Assembly (NCBI RefSeq): GCF_029227915.1
Contig: NC_079886.1
Span: 22,916,501 to 22,980,500, forward strand
Source: Hydractinia symbiolongicarpus
Taxonomy: Eukaryota; Cnidaria; Hydrozoa; Anthoathecata; Hydractiniidae
Length of the DNA stretch: 64,000 nt
Direction: 5' to 3'
Shown here in pieces: positions 47,215 to 58,766 of this stretch. The translations under genes were made by a program, and so were the position numbers. Under the pieces are notes generated by a model. The model was not told the origin of the DNA. It saw only the letters and a list, made by a program, of their open reading frames with translations, and did no database searches. Positions within the stretch are counted from its first letter, which is position 1. Each line of letters begins with the position of its first letter.

Positions 47215-49043
47215 TTTTGACATAACACATTTAATAAAAGCGATAATTAACTTTTTGTTAATTTTTTGTTTCGTTTTTGATTAATTAATGCAAAAAATCC
47301 ACTAAAACCCTCAACGACGGTTTGTTTCTATGCAGCACCGGGTAACTTCTAACTTCACAGCAACCATAATGGTAGCAATAAATGTAAACAAACAACGTGA
47401 CCAAAAAATGTAAATACATACGGGCTGAACTTTAACATAAATATTCATTACAAAACGACTATTAAAATACAAACAGCTATTTCATCTTTTCTAAACAATG
47501 ACATTCATCCAATTACCCTTTCTTTGTATTAAGAGATCGGAAAAATATTGACGGTTTTAAATCAATAAATAAAAAAATATTAGATTTAATCTTTTGAAGC
47601 GAGTAGCCATGGTATTTAGAGCTCTACTTCAGAAAATGCCACGTTCGGTACCAGACAGTTTGAATAAGCCCTTTCCTCGTTAAAATAAGGGTGTCTGTTA
47701 GAATATGTGCTTTAAGACATAGCCGCCTTTTCCAGAAGATCGAATTATCACGATAGATTTAATTCATCAAAAAATATTGAAAATTTATAATCCAATTTAG
47801 ATGATACGGGTACTAATAACTACTTTTTTTACACAAAACCCAAATTCTGTGTCAGATCCTAACGATGATTTAAAACTTTTGTTAGAACATTTCTAGAGAT
47901 TAGGGCGTACGTACGAAGAGCAAAGGGAAGAACGCCCGGTTAGCAGCGTAAATAGAATAACTAAATCGTTTAATTAGTTATTATTATATGTTATTATTTT
48001 ATCTCATTATATCTTACTCTCTATTCTGCCTGATTGTCAATCATTAAATTATAATGAGCTGTTGCTAGCTAACTCAGAAAGTTACCCACGGTATTTCTTT
48101 TAAGTTGGACAGTCACCCAACATGCTCTAAGCCAATTGTAATCACGCAAGATGGAACAGCCATTATGGATGAGGGTATAGTAAGTTGGGTTCTATCGATT
48201 TTAAGATATGTTAAAGTTTTTACTATGAACAATTTCATGCTGATGTCATTTTTTTTGTCTTTTTTTCTTAACAATCTTGTTTAGCTGTTTGTGTTTTCTG
48301 TTCCTCTCAATTTTCTTCAGGGAGTTAAAATTGAGACAAACAACCTAAGTTTAGTCGCACGCAACTCTTTGCAAGTGATACATTGCAAGTCAATGGAAAG
48401 CTGGCTCCGTGTTATAAATGCCAAATTGCCTAAAATTTCCCTGCTTCAACGAAATACTAAATCATGGACAAATAAAAGTAGTATATAAGATTATAACTAC
48501 CCATATAAAATACTAGATGTATGAATCGCTAGCTTCGTAATCAAAAATTTCTTTTAATTTTAATTTAAAGAAAACATGTTAAGCATCACGTGTTAAATAG
48601 ACGATCTACAAAACGTCAATACATTTACAACACATGAAAACATAATGTCTGCTCAGCCTTCAGCATCTTAAAGAGTGGGAACAGGAAATCATAGTGATTA
48701 TAAATAATTTGCGCAGTTTGGCATGAAAAAGAATCTAGGGATTCACCTTATTCTTAAGCTTGACGCTGATACTCTTGATTTAAGGAACATTACAAGACAG
48801 TTTTTCTAATTTGGTCAAAAGACCTAAGGCTTTTTATCTGATGCCCATCGCACGCAAAGTTAATCGTAAAGCACGGATTCTTTGTTGCCTTATTGGTTGT
48901 TTGGTAGCTTTTTCCTTCAAACAATGTATAATAACAAGCATATATGCAAGTTATATTAGTAAAAAAATCATCGCCTAAAAATGGATTCCGACACCCTATC
49001 TATGCTTTCTTGTCGTCTTTTTTTTAAAAACAATTTGCGTTAA
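47215..49043. other. Intergenic, nothing firmly recognised
   Basis: An ORF at 48291-48488 follows a plausible acceptor (TTTTCTTCAG at about 48319) but has no recognised family and no partner exons. No repeat ends were recognised. Confidence 0.5.
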
Positions 49044-49362
49044 CCCTATTCGGTCTGGATTTTTTCTAACTATGACCGGTGGGAGGGGGTCAGATTCCGC
49101 CCCGCCTCCCCCCCCCCCCCCTCAATAATTTTTCAAGGGTTGTTCAAATTGAATCAAACTTGGTACATTTATAGTACGTTATAAAAGGAACAAAATGCCA
49201 GTAATAAATTTTTGCTTGCGTCAGCACATGTTCTGTGACGTCATCAGAAGGTCAAAATTTGTTAAAAATACCACTATCTGCTTAAAATTTAATGACTTTA
49301 GTTCTAGAGCGAATTTTTGCATTCTGTTTAAAGTTTCTGAAAGCTAAATAAAAGTTACCTAA
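49044..49362. mobile_element. Truncated inverted copy of the TTAA-flanked MITE
   Basis: TTAA (49040-49043) then CCCTATTCGGTCTGG. The following 300 bp align with the reverse complement of 16004-16384 (shared GTTGTTCAAATTGAATCAAACT, AAAAGGAACA, GCGTCAGCACAT, GTTTCTGAAAGCTA). The far terminal repeat is missing. It contains a C-run at about 49109. Confidence 0.65.
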
Positions 49363-50665
49363 TAGATTTTCGTTCTCATACTGTCGGTTTTCAAATGTGA
49401 AATTTAGGGATTGCTTTAGAGCTATAGCTTATAATAACGTATTGCTATATTTATTGGTATTGAAAAAAATTGATGCCATTTTGAATAAATACACCTTTCC
49501 GGAATTAGTTTTCTGTGATGACTTTTATAAACGAAATGAAGGTGATTTTTAAAATCCTCAACTGAAACTTGATGAAATGTGAATTCTTTAAGTGTAGACA
49601 GCAAACAAACTACCTGTTGAAACATGTTTCTTAAGTTTGCGCGAATTAACCTCTGCTTGAAACCGAGGCTTATTACAAGTGAACAATTTATTCACACACC
49701 AATTCAATAATGCTGAATATTTTCTTAAAGTCGAAATGTTAAAATTCTAAAGTTTTTACATATAGTTTGGGATTACATATGTACTACATAGAGTTTGAAA
49801 AACGTGACTTACACATGCAATATATCTGCCATGAAAATCGAAAACGGCATGTTCAAAGAAAAAATAATTATTTGTATCTATCCTAAAAATACGTGTACAC
49901 ACTCACTAACCTGTGTGATTTCGTTGCATTTCTTAGAAACTGGAATCTCACCAATTTTCTAATCCTTTTTGGAAGTAAGATGATCTAACTGATTTAAATA
50001 AATTTCCATGTTTTCCATATTTAAGAGATATTGTTTTCAAAAACTCGTTACTAAACTATATAAATCTGCGAAAGGATCGATTTTCGCAAAGATAAAAGAA
50101 GTTTTTCATATGACGTCATTTCTCTTCAAATAATTATTACTTACATTTGTAATACATCTATATCCCTTCTTGTTCTGTCCATGGACAGTAAAATGTTTAT
50201 TAAGGAATATAAGTCAATTCGGGGACAGGTTAATAAGTCACTTATTCAGAACTCTCTTCACAATTTATTCTATTTCATCATATTGCGGAAATATTTTTCG
50301 TATGAAAAATACATAGCAAGGGTCATATTTCACTACTTATACAATGGTTATAATACTTTTTCGGTATATTCATCATTTTGTGGGAAAAAAAATATTATAA
50401 AAATGAGCATTACGTTGATTTGAATATTTTGCCTCTGTTTCTCTAAAAATATTTCACTTCTGAACTTTGTGTTAACCAAAAACTATGCCGTGACGGATAT
50501 GTCGAAATACACGTCCACGTTACTTTAACCTGTATTGATTATATTTCCTGCATTCAAGGTATTTTAGCATTCAAATTTACCGAAACGTGGCGGTGCAAGA
50601 CAAATATGCAAAAAATGTGCTAAATTAGTCGCGCTTTAAATTAACTTTTACGTCATACCCAGTAG

Positions 50666-50673
50666 TATAAATA
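50666..50673 (+). promoter_or_regulatory. TATA box of the small secreted-protein gene
   Basis: TATAAATA lies 46 bp before the ATG at 50712. It predicts transcription start near 50697 and a very short 5' UTR. Confidence 0.55.
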
Positions 50674-50711
50674 GGACAGAGAAGTTTTTGGTAATCATAC
50701 TCTTCAAAGTC

Positions 50712-51124
50712 ATGAAGAAATACAAAATGAGAAAAGTTCTGGTGTGTCTCTTTGTTCTGTCATCTATGACAGTGTTAGCGATAGACGAAACAATGTTAAA
50801 ATACTGCAGAAGATTGCATTTAAAATGTCCATGGAAGTGGCTTGGCAAGTATAAGATTTTGGGAGGTGTTACAGCAAAGCAACAACGTGTTAAGCCTTTC
50901 AACAAAAAAAATCAAAACAAATTAAAGTTATCCTTAGTCACAAATAGAACAGTTACGCCATCCAAACATGATTGGGAGAAAGTACACACAAAAGGTAATA
51001 GAATTTTGTTTTATATATTCTTTCTTGATTCATGGATTATTTTAATCTTTTGAAAGATGCTACAATCGTGGTCACTATATGTTGGGACAAGACAACGAAT
51101 TTCGAAGTTCTCTACCACAAGTAA
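50712..51124 (+). CDS. Small secreted protein of unknown family, two-exon model
   Basis: Exon 1 (50712-50994) begins with a clear signal peptide (MRKVLVCLFVLSSMTVLA within residues 6-23). A basic, Lys/Arg-rich region with two Cys (YCRRLHLKCPWKW) follows. The frame is open further upstream, but the ATG at 50712 best fits the TATA box. The exon ends AAAAG|GTAATA in phase 1. The nearest acceptor (TTTTGAAAG, exon 2 from 51057) gives a 62-nt intron and DATIVVTICWDKTTNFEVLYHK then TAA at 51122. An alternative 3' exon is listed at 51975. The mature protein would be about 90 residues and cationic. No family was recognised, so no function is proposed. Confidence 0.5.
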
Positions 51125-51974
51125 TTGCATAGGCTCATTCTATATTAGATTCACACATCTTGAACTTGTAAAAGTTGACTTGTCAATGTTCATAGTGGAC
51201 TTAGGATTTCTTACGTTATTTTGAAAATATGAAATTCTTAAAATGTGCTAATTTTTGCTGACGTCAGCAAGGCCTTTAATTACAAATTTCAGGGCCTTCG
51301 TGGTATCCGACGTGAATTATTTTGACGTGCGCGCGTGCTTAAGAATGTGACTAGCAACTTTTCAACGCTCTCTGCATGGCCTAATTGTGTGCACAAGTAG
51401 CGACTTTGCAGCCTGGCAGCTGCAGAGTATTGACTATTTGACTGTTTTGTCTAATTTGGATAATGAGTAAAGCATTGCCTTAGTCTCTATATTTTTGTTC
51501 ATGATTGTAGTTTAGTTATAATAAATAGCGTCTCTTTATCTCTTCTAACAAGATAAATCAGAGTCCAGAAATTAAACATTATGAGAACTAGGAATTTTGG
51601 CTTTAGCCTGAGATGTTGTTACTTTGCCCTTTCTTGCGTGACACTATTTTTATTTTGTTCTTAAAAGACATTTTTATTTCCTTTTGCTGTGATTACAAAT
51701 TATTTGGACCTGTAACTTGAGTACATACAATTAATTCTGTGAAAGATTCTGTCTTAGAAAGTTTGTTAGAAAAGAATCAGTAGAATTTCAGCCCTGTCTG
51801 TAATTTTGTCAATTTTTAGCCTTTTTTTATAAAATTCTTTTTTACGTAGAAAATGTATCGTAATGTAAGTTTCATAAAGTTAATGAATGTTTTTACTCTA
51901 ATGTTCATTATCATAAAACTCAGTCAATAGAGCAAAACTAATCGGTGGATAAAAAATAATATGTATTTATTTAG

Positions 51975-52111
51975 TGGTTTCAATGGAAAACGAAAAGTTG
52001 TTAAAGGTGGTGACGTGGTACAAACGAAAGTATAAATTAATGCAACGGGTAGGTAGCAAAGAAGAACATACCCAAAAATATGAATGTACTGCATAACTTT
52101 TATGAAATAAA
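51975..52111 (+). other. Candidate alternative 3' exon, first duplicate
   Basis: The acceptor TATTTATTTAG is followed by a frame in the phase left by 50994. It reads VVSMENEKLLKVVTWYKRKY and continues about 20 more codons to a TAA at 52094-52096, with AATAAA at 52106-52111. The stop, short 3' UTR and signal make it look like a last exon of the secreted-protein gene. Splicing to it is inferred only. Confidence 0.35.
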
Positions 52112-52507
52112 ATTTATATATCATTAGGAGCATCTTTTTCTTGTTGTCAAGAGCTATTCTGAGTCAACAAATAAATTGGTTCCCTTTGCTGTAATTTTTA
52201 ATTTCTTCGACCTACAATCTGAGTACATACATGTAACAATTGATTCTTTTAAAAAAAATTGGAGGTATGTTAGGAAAAAAGAAGAAAAGCAGCAGAATTT
52301 CAGCCCTGCCATTGTTTGTATTTTTGTCATTTTTTCAGCAACTCCTAACCTTTTTTTATAAAATTTTTCTTACGTAGAAAATCTTTTGTAAGGTAAGTTT
52401 CATAAAGTTAATGAATGTTTTTACTCCAATGTTTATTATCTTAAAACTCCACTCACTCAATGGAGTAAAATTAATCAGTGTATAGAAGATAACATATATT
52501 TATTTAG

Positions 52508-52572
52508 TGGTTTCAACGGAAAACGAAAAGTTGTTAAAGGTGGTGACGTGGTACAAACGGAAGTATAAATAA
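52508..52572 (+). other. Candidate alternative 3' exon, second duplicate
   Basis: Duplicate of 51975. The same acceptor and frame read VVSTENEKLLKVVTWYKRKYK then an early TAA at 52570-52572, so this copy encodes a shorter tail. Confidence 0.3.
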
Positions 52573-52745
52573 ATGAAAAGGGTAGGTAGCAATGAAGAAC
52601 ATACCTAAAAACATAAATGTATTAATATTTATATAAAGTAAATACATATAATTTTGCATAAGTTTTATAAAATAAAATTTATATATCTGTGGGAGCATCT
52701 TTTTCTTGTTGTCAAGAACTATTTTGAGTCAACAAATAAATTGGT

Positions 52746-54536
52746 GACGAAAAAGCTGTTGTGTTATCTGTTGGTTTCTTATAAAGTATGGGTCGTTCTT
52801 GGTCCTAGTTACATATAAATAGGGTTGTTAAGTTCTGATTTGAAAGAAGGTGTGAGATGTAACCACTGCACATATCATTTCTAATTTACGAGCACAATCT
52901 TGGACAATGTAAATTCAAATTCTGTTCTTCTAACATTATGGAAAAGTATCTGGCAAATCATTGGTTTGAAGTTAGACGCCGGACAATCCTAGTTTTGTGC
53001 ATTCTACACAGCAGTGATATTTCAACAATAATATTTGAACAAAGTATCAAATTGATTATAATAATTTTTTTACACTGACCTTCAACTTTAAAACCTTTCT
53101 TGTTTTTAATTAATCTTTTAACCCCATTGATGACGTTATCTTGGTTTGGCTCTCATATGCAACTTTCTGTGGTGGGATGGTCTCACATTAATAGTGACTC
53201 TACTTCCTGCTTCTGACGAGAAAGCTGTTTTTAATTAGTTCAAATGAAGCCTCGCGTTGCTTGTTTTCAAGAATCCTTTTGGATAGAGGCTGAAATAAAA
53301 CTATTTTTTAGATATAAGAACTGTATATATTCAAAGATATGTCACTTAAAATTCTTTATGCATTCTTCTTTCATTTTTGTATCAGTTCCATTTAATATAT
53401 TTAAAAAATCTTTCAAAGACATAACTATACACCCATGCTGTTTCAAGAAAATACGTAATAACCTATATACGAAATAAATTTTTATTTCTTTAAAGTATAT
53501 ATATACTCTGTTCAATGACTTTTCAAATAATTTTGTTATTCGGTAAGTTTGTATACAGCTGCACTGCATATTCACAGGCTAAATTACTTTATTAATTTTT
53601 TATTTTTATATACGAAATTTTCAATGACGTTCATCTTGTTCATAACTATAGATTATTGTAATCTCTCCACGAAGTTTCATTAAGGGGTCGAACCAAAAAA
53701 TTTGATTTACCTTTTTTGTCCAGTCTTTATCAATGTTTTCATTGATAATTTACTTGGTAATTTTGATCTGAAATCTCATTCTAGGCAAATCTTTTTTGGG
53801 GTCCATTTAAAGTCAAATTCTATTTTACAGTGCAAGTGATTCGCTGAAATACAGGGCAAAAAGCTTAGTTTTTTCTCAAATTTACTGAAATAACGTGCAA
53901 AAACCTTATATTTTTTTCTTATTTGCTCAAATACAGTGGACAAAGCTTACATTTTTCTTTTTAATTGGCTCAAATACAGTGCAAAAACCTTATATATTTT
54001 TTGTTGTTGCTTGGTTAAGTAAAGTCATTGAAAACAAAAACATATAAATCGAATATAAATATTCACAGTTCAAATATTCTTTTGTTCGTGTAAGGGTATT
54101 AAGACATCTTAAAAGGAATCAGTGCTCTCCACCGCTAGGACTTTAAGTGTACCTGTGACTTCAAAGAGATATACAATACATTAAAGAAGATTTTTGTTTA
54201 ATTTGATTATTAAATTTGATTATTACATGATCTCATACACTGTCCTGAAATCAATTTATTTGCTGTTGAACAAAGAACTTTATGAAGCATAACTGAAATT
54301 AACAACAATAATCTAGTATACCATATACAATGATTTATACTTGGTTCAAATGACAAACTAGTTATTGCCGCACGAGAATATATAAAAAACTCAACAAATA
54401 TCTCTTTAATAATAGCCGTATTTTGTCAGAAAACGGTCTTGTGTGAGGATCAAACCGACGACCTTCCGACATGCTTTACTTCCCGTATTTTAACGAATAG
54501 CTACTAACTTTAAAGTAATTATTTTTTTTGTTTATT
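52746..54536. other. Intergenic, nothing recognised
   Basis: AT-rich. Between about 53870 and 54000 a phrase like CTCAAATACAGTG(C)AAAAACCTTATATTTTTT is repeated imperfectly about three times. No gene seen. Confidence 0.5.
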
Positions 54537-54540
54537 TTAA

Positions 54541-55057
54541 GGATTGAAATTATTTGCGGAATAAATTTGTGCGGAACTTTTTTTGCAGAATTAATTTTTG
54601 CGGATTTTGCCCAAATCCGCAAAAATTAATTCCACAAATGTGAAGAAATTTCGGTAACCACAAAAATTAAATTCCGCAAAACTTTTGACATTGTTTATCC
54701 GCAAAAGAGGTGTGGTCTGTAGATGACGATCCATGTAGAAGTATTTTCGATATTTTCAGGGACAATATTTTGATCTTACATTTGTTACAGCTTAGTATTC
54801 TTATGGTACAGCAGCTTGTTTTTTGATATTTTGATGAGAAATAGAGAGATGATTTTCAATAAATCGAATGTTTTTCATACACTTGAGTATTAAATTAGAT
54901 TTTTCCTGACTTTCGATTTACCAAATTTCTTGCATCTGCAATATCTCTTTTGAGGTCGCTATCCGCAAAAATTTATTCCGCAAAATATGCCATTTTTGGG
55001 TCACTCATTCGCAAAAATAAATTCCGCACAAATTTCTTCCGCAAATAATTTCTTCCC
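54541..55057. mobile_element. TTAA-flanked inverted-repeat element, 517 bp
   Basis: Ends read GG(A)TTGAAATTATTTGCGGAATAAATTTGTGCGGAA at the left and, reverse-complemented, GGGAAGAAATTATTTGCGGAAGAAATTTGTGCGGAA at the right. TTAA flanks both ends (54537-54540, 55058-55061). Sub-terminal TTTTTGCGGA and TTCCGCAAAA words are repeated in both directions. No transposase ORF. Confidence 0.7.
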
Positions 55058-55196
55058 TTAATGTATGAATTTTTCATTTGAATTTCATCAACTGCGAGGC
55101 TTCATATGCTCCTATGCTTTTACAACAAAAAGCTGCCAATGTAGATGAATTGTGATAGTGCAAATAATTCAATAATAGAATAACACAAATATAGAG

Positions 55197-55260
55197 CTAG
55201 TCGTGGGCTCGTGTGGCAAATTTCACGGGAATCCGCCCTTCTTACTATATCTCCCGCATC
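55197..55260 (-). mobile_element. Helitron-like fragment
   Basis: CTAGTCGTGGGCTCGTGTGGCAAATTTCACGGGAATCCGCC preserves the CTAG end and hairpin of the family. The rest is not recognisable. Confidence 0.5.
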
Positions 55261-55615
55261 GTTATTTTATGCATCCTGGTTCGCCTGGATAAAAGCACTA
55301 AACAAAATAAGAATATTAAAAGAGCAGTATAAATACAGGTTAGGCTCTGTTACCTAGCTACACGATCTACGGTTGCAGCTATCTATAATCTTAGAAACTC
55401 AAAAGGAAAAAAAATCAAGAACTAAATTAAGAACTCCAAGAACATTCACGTCAACGTTTAAACTGATCTAAGACTTTATACCGTATACCCCTCGACAGAA
55501 ACAACAACGTCCGAGAACTGTTTGACCCGTTATTTTAATAGAATATACATCGGATCGCAGCCGTTTTTGTTTGGCTCATCCACTGTAACGATTGCATCTT
55601 CCAATACTTTATTAA

Positions 55616-55802
55616 CTAGTCGTTAGCTCGCATTGCATGTATTTGTAGCACATATTGCAATTGCAGTACTATTTTGTACAGAGACAAACAACTACGAGTA
55701 TTATAGATACCAGTCGTTGGCCCGTGGATAAATCAAAGGGTTTGCCTATCCTTTCTTATACAATATTACGCAGAACCAGAAAGACGACGGCTATTATTAT
55801 AT
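55616..55802 (-). mobile_element. Two adjacent short Helitron-like copies
   Basis: The first (55616-55707) runs from CTAGTCGTTAGCTCGC to TATTATAGA before T. Two bases later a second begins CCAGTCGTTGGCCCGTGGATAAATCAAAGGG and runs to GACGACGGCTATTATTATATA near 55802. Both have internal deletions. Confidence 0.55.
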
Positions 55803-56440
55803 ATACTAGCCAGGACACACGGCGTGGAAACGCCAGGTTAACCCACAATTAACTGTGTGACTCAGTGTTGAACGCCAGGTTGAGGGCTTATAAGAGCCGT
55901 AAACTGTGCCATAAATTTGTGTGTAACGCTTTAGTACAGATATATAGTATGTCGTAGATCTACTGTAGCCTACAGAGCATCATAGTCGTTCGGATGAACT
56001 ACACTTTTCAAAAAAATCATTTTCTCGCAACTTTACACTGTCATAGGAAAGAAAGTCAGGCGACATTCTTTATTTTTCGGAATAAGTTTTCGTGAACCAT
56101 GTCGCACATCCGTATAGGCGCAATACCCTTTTTCAAGAAGGTTTTATCACAACTTCGGTGGAATAGAAACACAGAAAACACCCCGTCGTTACCCTGCCCA
56201 GCTTAAACAATTACAGAGCAATTTTAGTTTGTGCAAAAATGTTTTTGAAATTCGCAAAATTTACTTGAAGCCTGTTATTAAAAGCTAATTGTGGTCAAAA
56301 AAATTTTAAACTTATTTATTTTTTAAAAAGTTTATACTACAGTAGCGACCTAACTGCATTCAGCATAGGAATTATTGATTAAGTATTTTTTGTAGCCAAC
56401 TGTTTTTCTCTACTTTCACTGTTTAGCCAGAGGTAGTTAA
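55803..56440. other. Intergenic, nothing recognised
   Basis: Moderately AT-rich sequence between Helitron copies and the G+C-richer ORF island. No ORF or repeat was supported. Confidence 0.5.
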
Positions 56441-56589
56441 CAGCAGCCACAACCCCAGGTGGAGCTAGCTGAAAAAATCGAGCGGTAAAGATAACACAAA
56501 AATGAATAATGTTGGACGGTAATCAACGCGGCCTTGGTATCCTCATGTTGTTCCCCCTGTGGGGCTTTCCTATATTTGATAGCGCCGGC

Positions 56590-56700
56590 CTGCTCCGCAT
56601 GCTTAGGGGGTGCCGCATGCTTGATAGTATGTCTAGGGGCTGGTTTGATAGTATGCTTAGGGGCTCATTTGATAGCCTGTTTAGGGGGTGATTTGATAGT
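56590..56700 (-). repeat. Short tandem repeats encoding a Lys/Pro/HTIK tail
   Basis: Units of about 24 bp, like TTAGGGGCT-ATTTGATAGTATG on the plus strand, repeat three to five times. On the minus strand each encodes a variant of P-K-H-T-I-K. The plus-strand ORF 56509-56691 is a shadow of these repeats. Confidence 0.6.
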
Positions 56701-57319
56701 ATGATCCGTAGGATTGTAATTCACGTCAACCTGAGCCCCAACGTTTACATCGTTAGGGTTCCGCCGTAAGGCCTGACTTGTTGGTATGATGAATTTTGCA
56801 TAGTCGCCAGCAACCTGGTGCCACCATGAACCGTTGGTCCGGGAGGACATTACCGCCTTATATTTGTAGAAGCTATCAGGATTTACACCATATTCACGAA
56901 ACACTTGCGCAAACCCAGGGGTTGAGTAGGGATTTTTGAACTTAGAAAACCCATCGTCAAAAGGCATTGGGACCCTCATTTTTGCCATTATACGACGCAT
57001 GTGGTAATACATGTGAAATTGACTGAGTTGACAAGTGGTACGGAGCCCGTCATATGCTTAGTGGAAATACCTAAAGCCGTGGTTGCGCAATGGGTAGCAA
57101 AATTAAACTGAATATTCCAGTAATCCAACGCTTGTCCCGCCCATCCAACTCTGACAGGATCATTGAGGTAGGTTGTTGGAATTTTGATGGCATATTTGCT
57201 ATACTCGGGAAATACCACCGAAATGTGTGATCCTTGCTCCCTTGTTTGACTTGTACTTTGTCTTGGGGTTGTACGAATACATGTTCCTCCTTTTCTTCTA
57301 GAGGACAGGGATGAAGCAA
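56665..57319 (-). pseudogene. Broken structural-type ORF of the virus-like island
   Basis: Three overlapping open pieces in different frames (57319-57071, 57218-56988, 57012-56665) form one interrupted coding region with at least two frame changes. Pieces are rich in aromatic and Asn/Thr residues (for example ALDYWNIQFNF, YHMRRIMAKMRVPMPFDDGF), a composition that would suit a capsid-type beta protein, but no family was confirmed. At the 3' end an in-frame TGA interrupts a tail of repeated HTIK-containing units encoded by the 56580-56700 repeats. The convergent/divergent neighbour starts at 57349 on the other strand. Confidence 0.4.
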
Positions 57320-57348
57320 CTCTACATTAGCGATATTGAAAACCCACG

Positions 57349-58000
57349 ATGTTCGAGGATTATCTAGGACAGGATACGAGAATTGCCCTGAAATCGATTA
57401 GTATTAGACCTATGTGGCCGAACATTTACACCGACAATGAGTTTATCATCCGTAAGGTAGGACCTGATCAGAGGGTTACTCGAATCGAGATTATGAATGG
57501 TTTGTACAAGATCGAGGATCTGGCGACTATCACAACAGCCACGCACAGGACAAAATCAAGCTGTTTGTTTTAAAAAATGGACTCTGCAGGCTCCATGTTA
57601 ATGACGGGTACACGATGGTGATTAACAGACCACTGCAAAAGCTCTTGAGCCTACCTGATCCAGCCGGTGGAAAGTACTATACGAAGAGCGACTATGAAGC
57701 CTTCAACAAGACTGACGTTTACATTCGGCTACGACTTGTTTGCTCTCAGTTGGATGAATGTGATGCCCTACTGGATAGGAAAAAGTCAAAATATCTCACT
57801 TTGCTCCCCACCAAAGAGTTGAAGGCTTGGGGGACATGCTCACCTGGAGTTTTGACACTCCAATTTACCTTCCTTTGAAGGGTTCGACAGATCACCTCGA
57901 GTTTATGCTTACATATGAACATCACCACAACAAAAATGTTTCCTTCACCGGAATTACTATGTGTTTAAATCATTCGTTTATTCATAGAATAAATGAATGA
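57349..58000 (+). pseudogene. Broken plus-strand ORF P1 of the virus-like island
   Basis: Open pieces 57349-57573, 57615-57878 and a final piece ending in TGA at 57998-58000 lie in different frames, so at least two indels interrupt it. Readable parts include RIEIMNGLYKIEDL and YIRLRLVCSQLDECDALLD. It ends overlapping the start of the next ORF by eight bases. The function is unknown. Its position next to the aromatic-rich minus-strand ORF suggests a structural role (inference). Confidence 0.4.
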
Positions 58001-58602
58001 TGTAACCAAGTTATATCCGAATTTACCAAGTGCTTCTGAGGACTATATTATCCACGAAAGCCAAAAATATAGAAAATATATAAGAAGATGGGAAAGATTA
58101 AAAAATACCTGCGAAGTGACATTAAAGAGCGGCACGGACTCTCAAAGAAGTTCAAGATGCACGGGACCTGGGTGAGGTATTGTGATCATAGACTGCTGAG
58201 CGTTAGTATTATAACGTCGGGGGTAGGAATCGGAGCGTTGGCCTCGGGTCTTGGGGCTTCGCTATGTATAGCCATGGGAGGAATCACAATTGCCGTGGGT
58301 ATCAGCCAGGCCGGTCTACGGAACTTTTCAAAGAGGCTTGGTGTCAAATCAAGAAACACGAGTGTATCAGGTTACTTGCGGCATCCAAGCTGAATTCCAT
58401 CGTTGATCTAATTTCAAAAGTGGTAGAAAATGCGGTTATCACCGACTACGAGTTTAGTCTCATTATGCAAAAGAAACCACGGTATATGCTATTAAAGAAA
58501 CAGGTACGACAGCCCTTCAAACGTATCGTTGACTCTATCAATGAACGGAAACGTGCTCAGCTGGTTTCGAAGGGAAGACAGGAAGGTAAGGATGAGATTT
58601 AA
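57993..58602 (+). pseudogene. Broken plus-strand ORF P2, helical with a glycine-rich hydrophobic hairpin
   Basis: Three overlapping pieces (57993-58175, 58088-58393, 58264-58602) in three frames indicate two frameshifts in what was one gene of about 200 codons. The middle piece has a charged helix followed by two hydrophobic glycine-rich runs (SGVGIGALASGLG and AMGGITIAVGIS). The last piece is charged and helical. Uncharacterised proteins of this helix-hydrophobic hairpin-helix plan are repeated in cnidarian genomes. A membrane-active role is possible but unproven. Confidence 0.45.
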
Positions 58603-58766
58603 AAAAAGCTTTAATCTGTACAATATGCAAGCAGTACGTAGATTCTCCATATGTTTACAAGCCCTCAGTATGTTTTGTAACCCTCGTAGGGTTATAAAAT
58701 ATATTAATCATCACTCAGCAGCCATTCGACTTTAAAGTCTTTGTACCTACATTCCACAACATGTAC

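Larger units (their letters stand above)
51668..52745. repeat. Tandem duplication of a segment of about 0.5 kb
   Basis: Two units (about 51668-52165 and 52170-52745) share long near-identical blocks: TTTCATAAAGTTAATGAATG, TTTAGTGGTTTCAA.GGAAAA, AAAGGTGGTGACGTGGTACA, GGAGCATCTTTTTCTTGTTG and TTGAGTCAACAAATAAATTGG-type ends. Small insertions and scattered substitutions separate them. Each unit has one candidate 3' exon with a downstream AATAAA. Confidence 0.8.
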
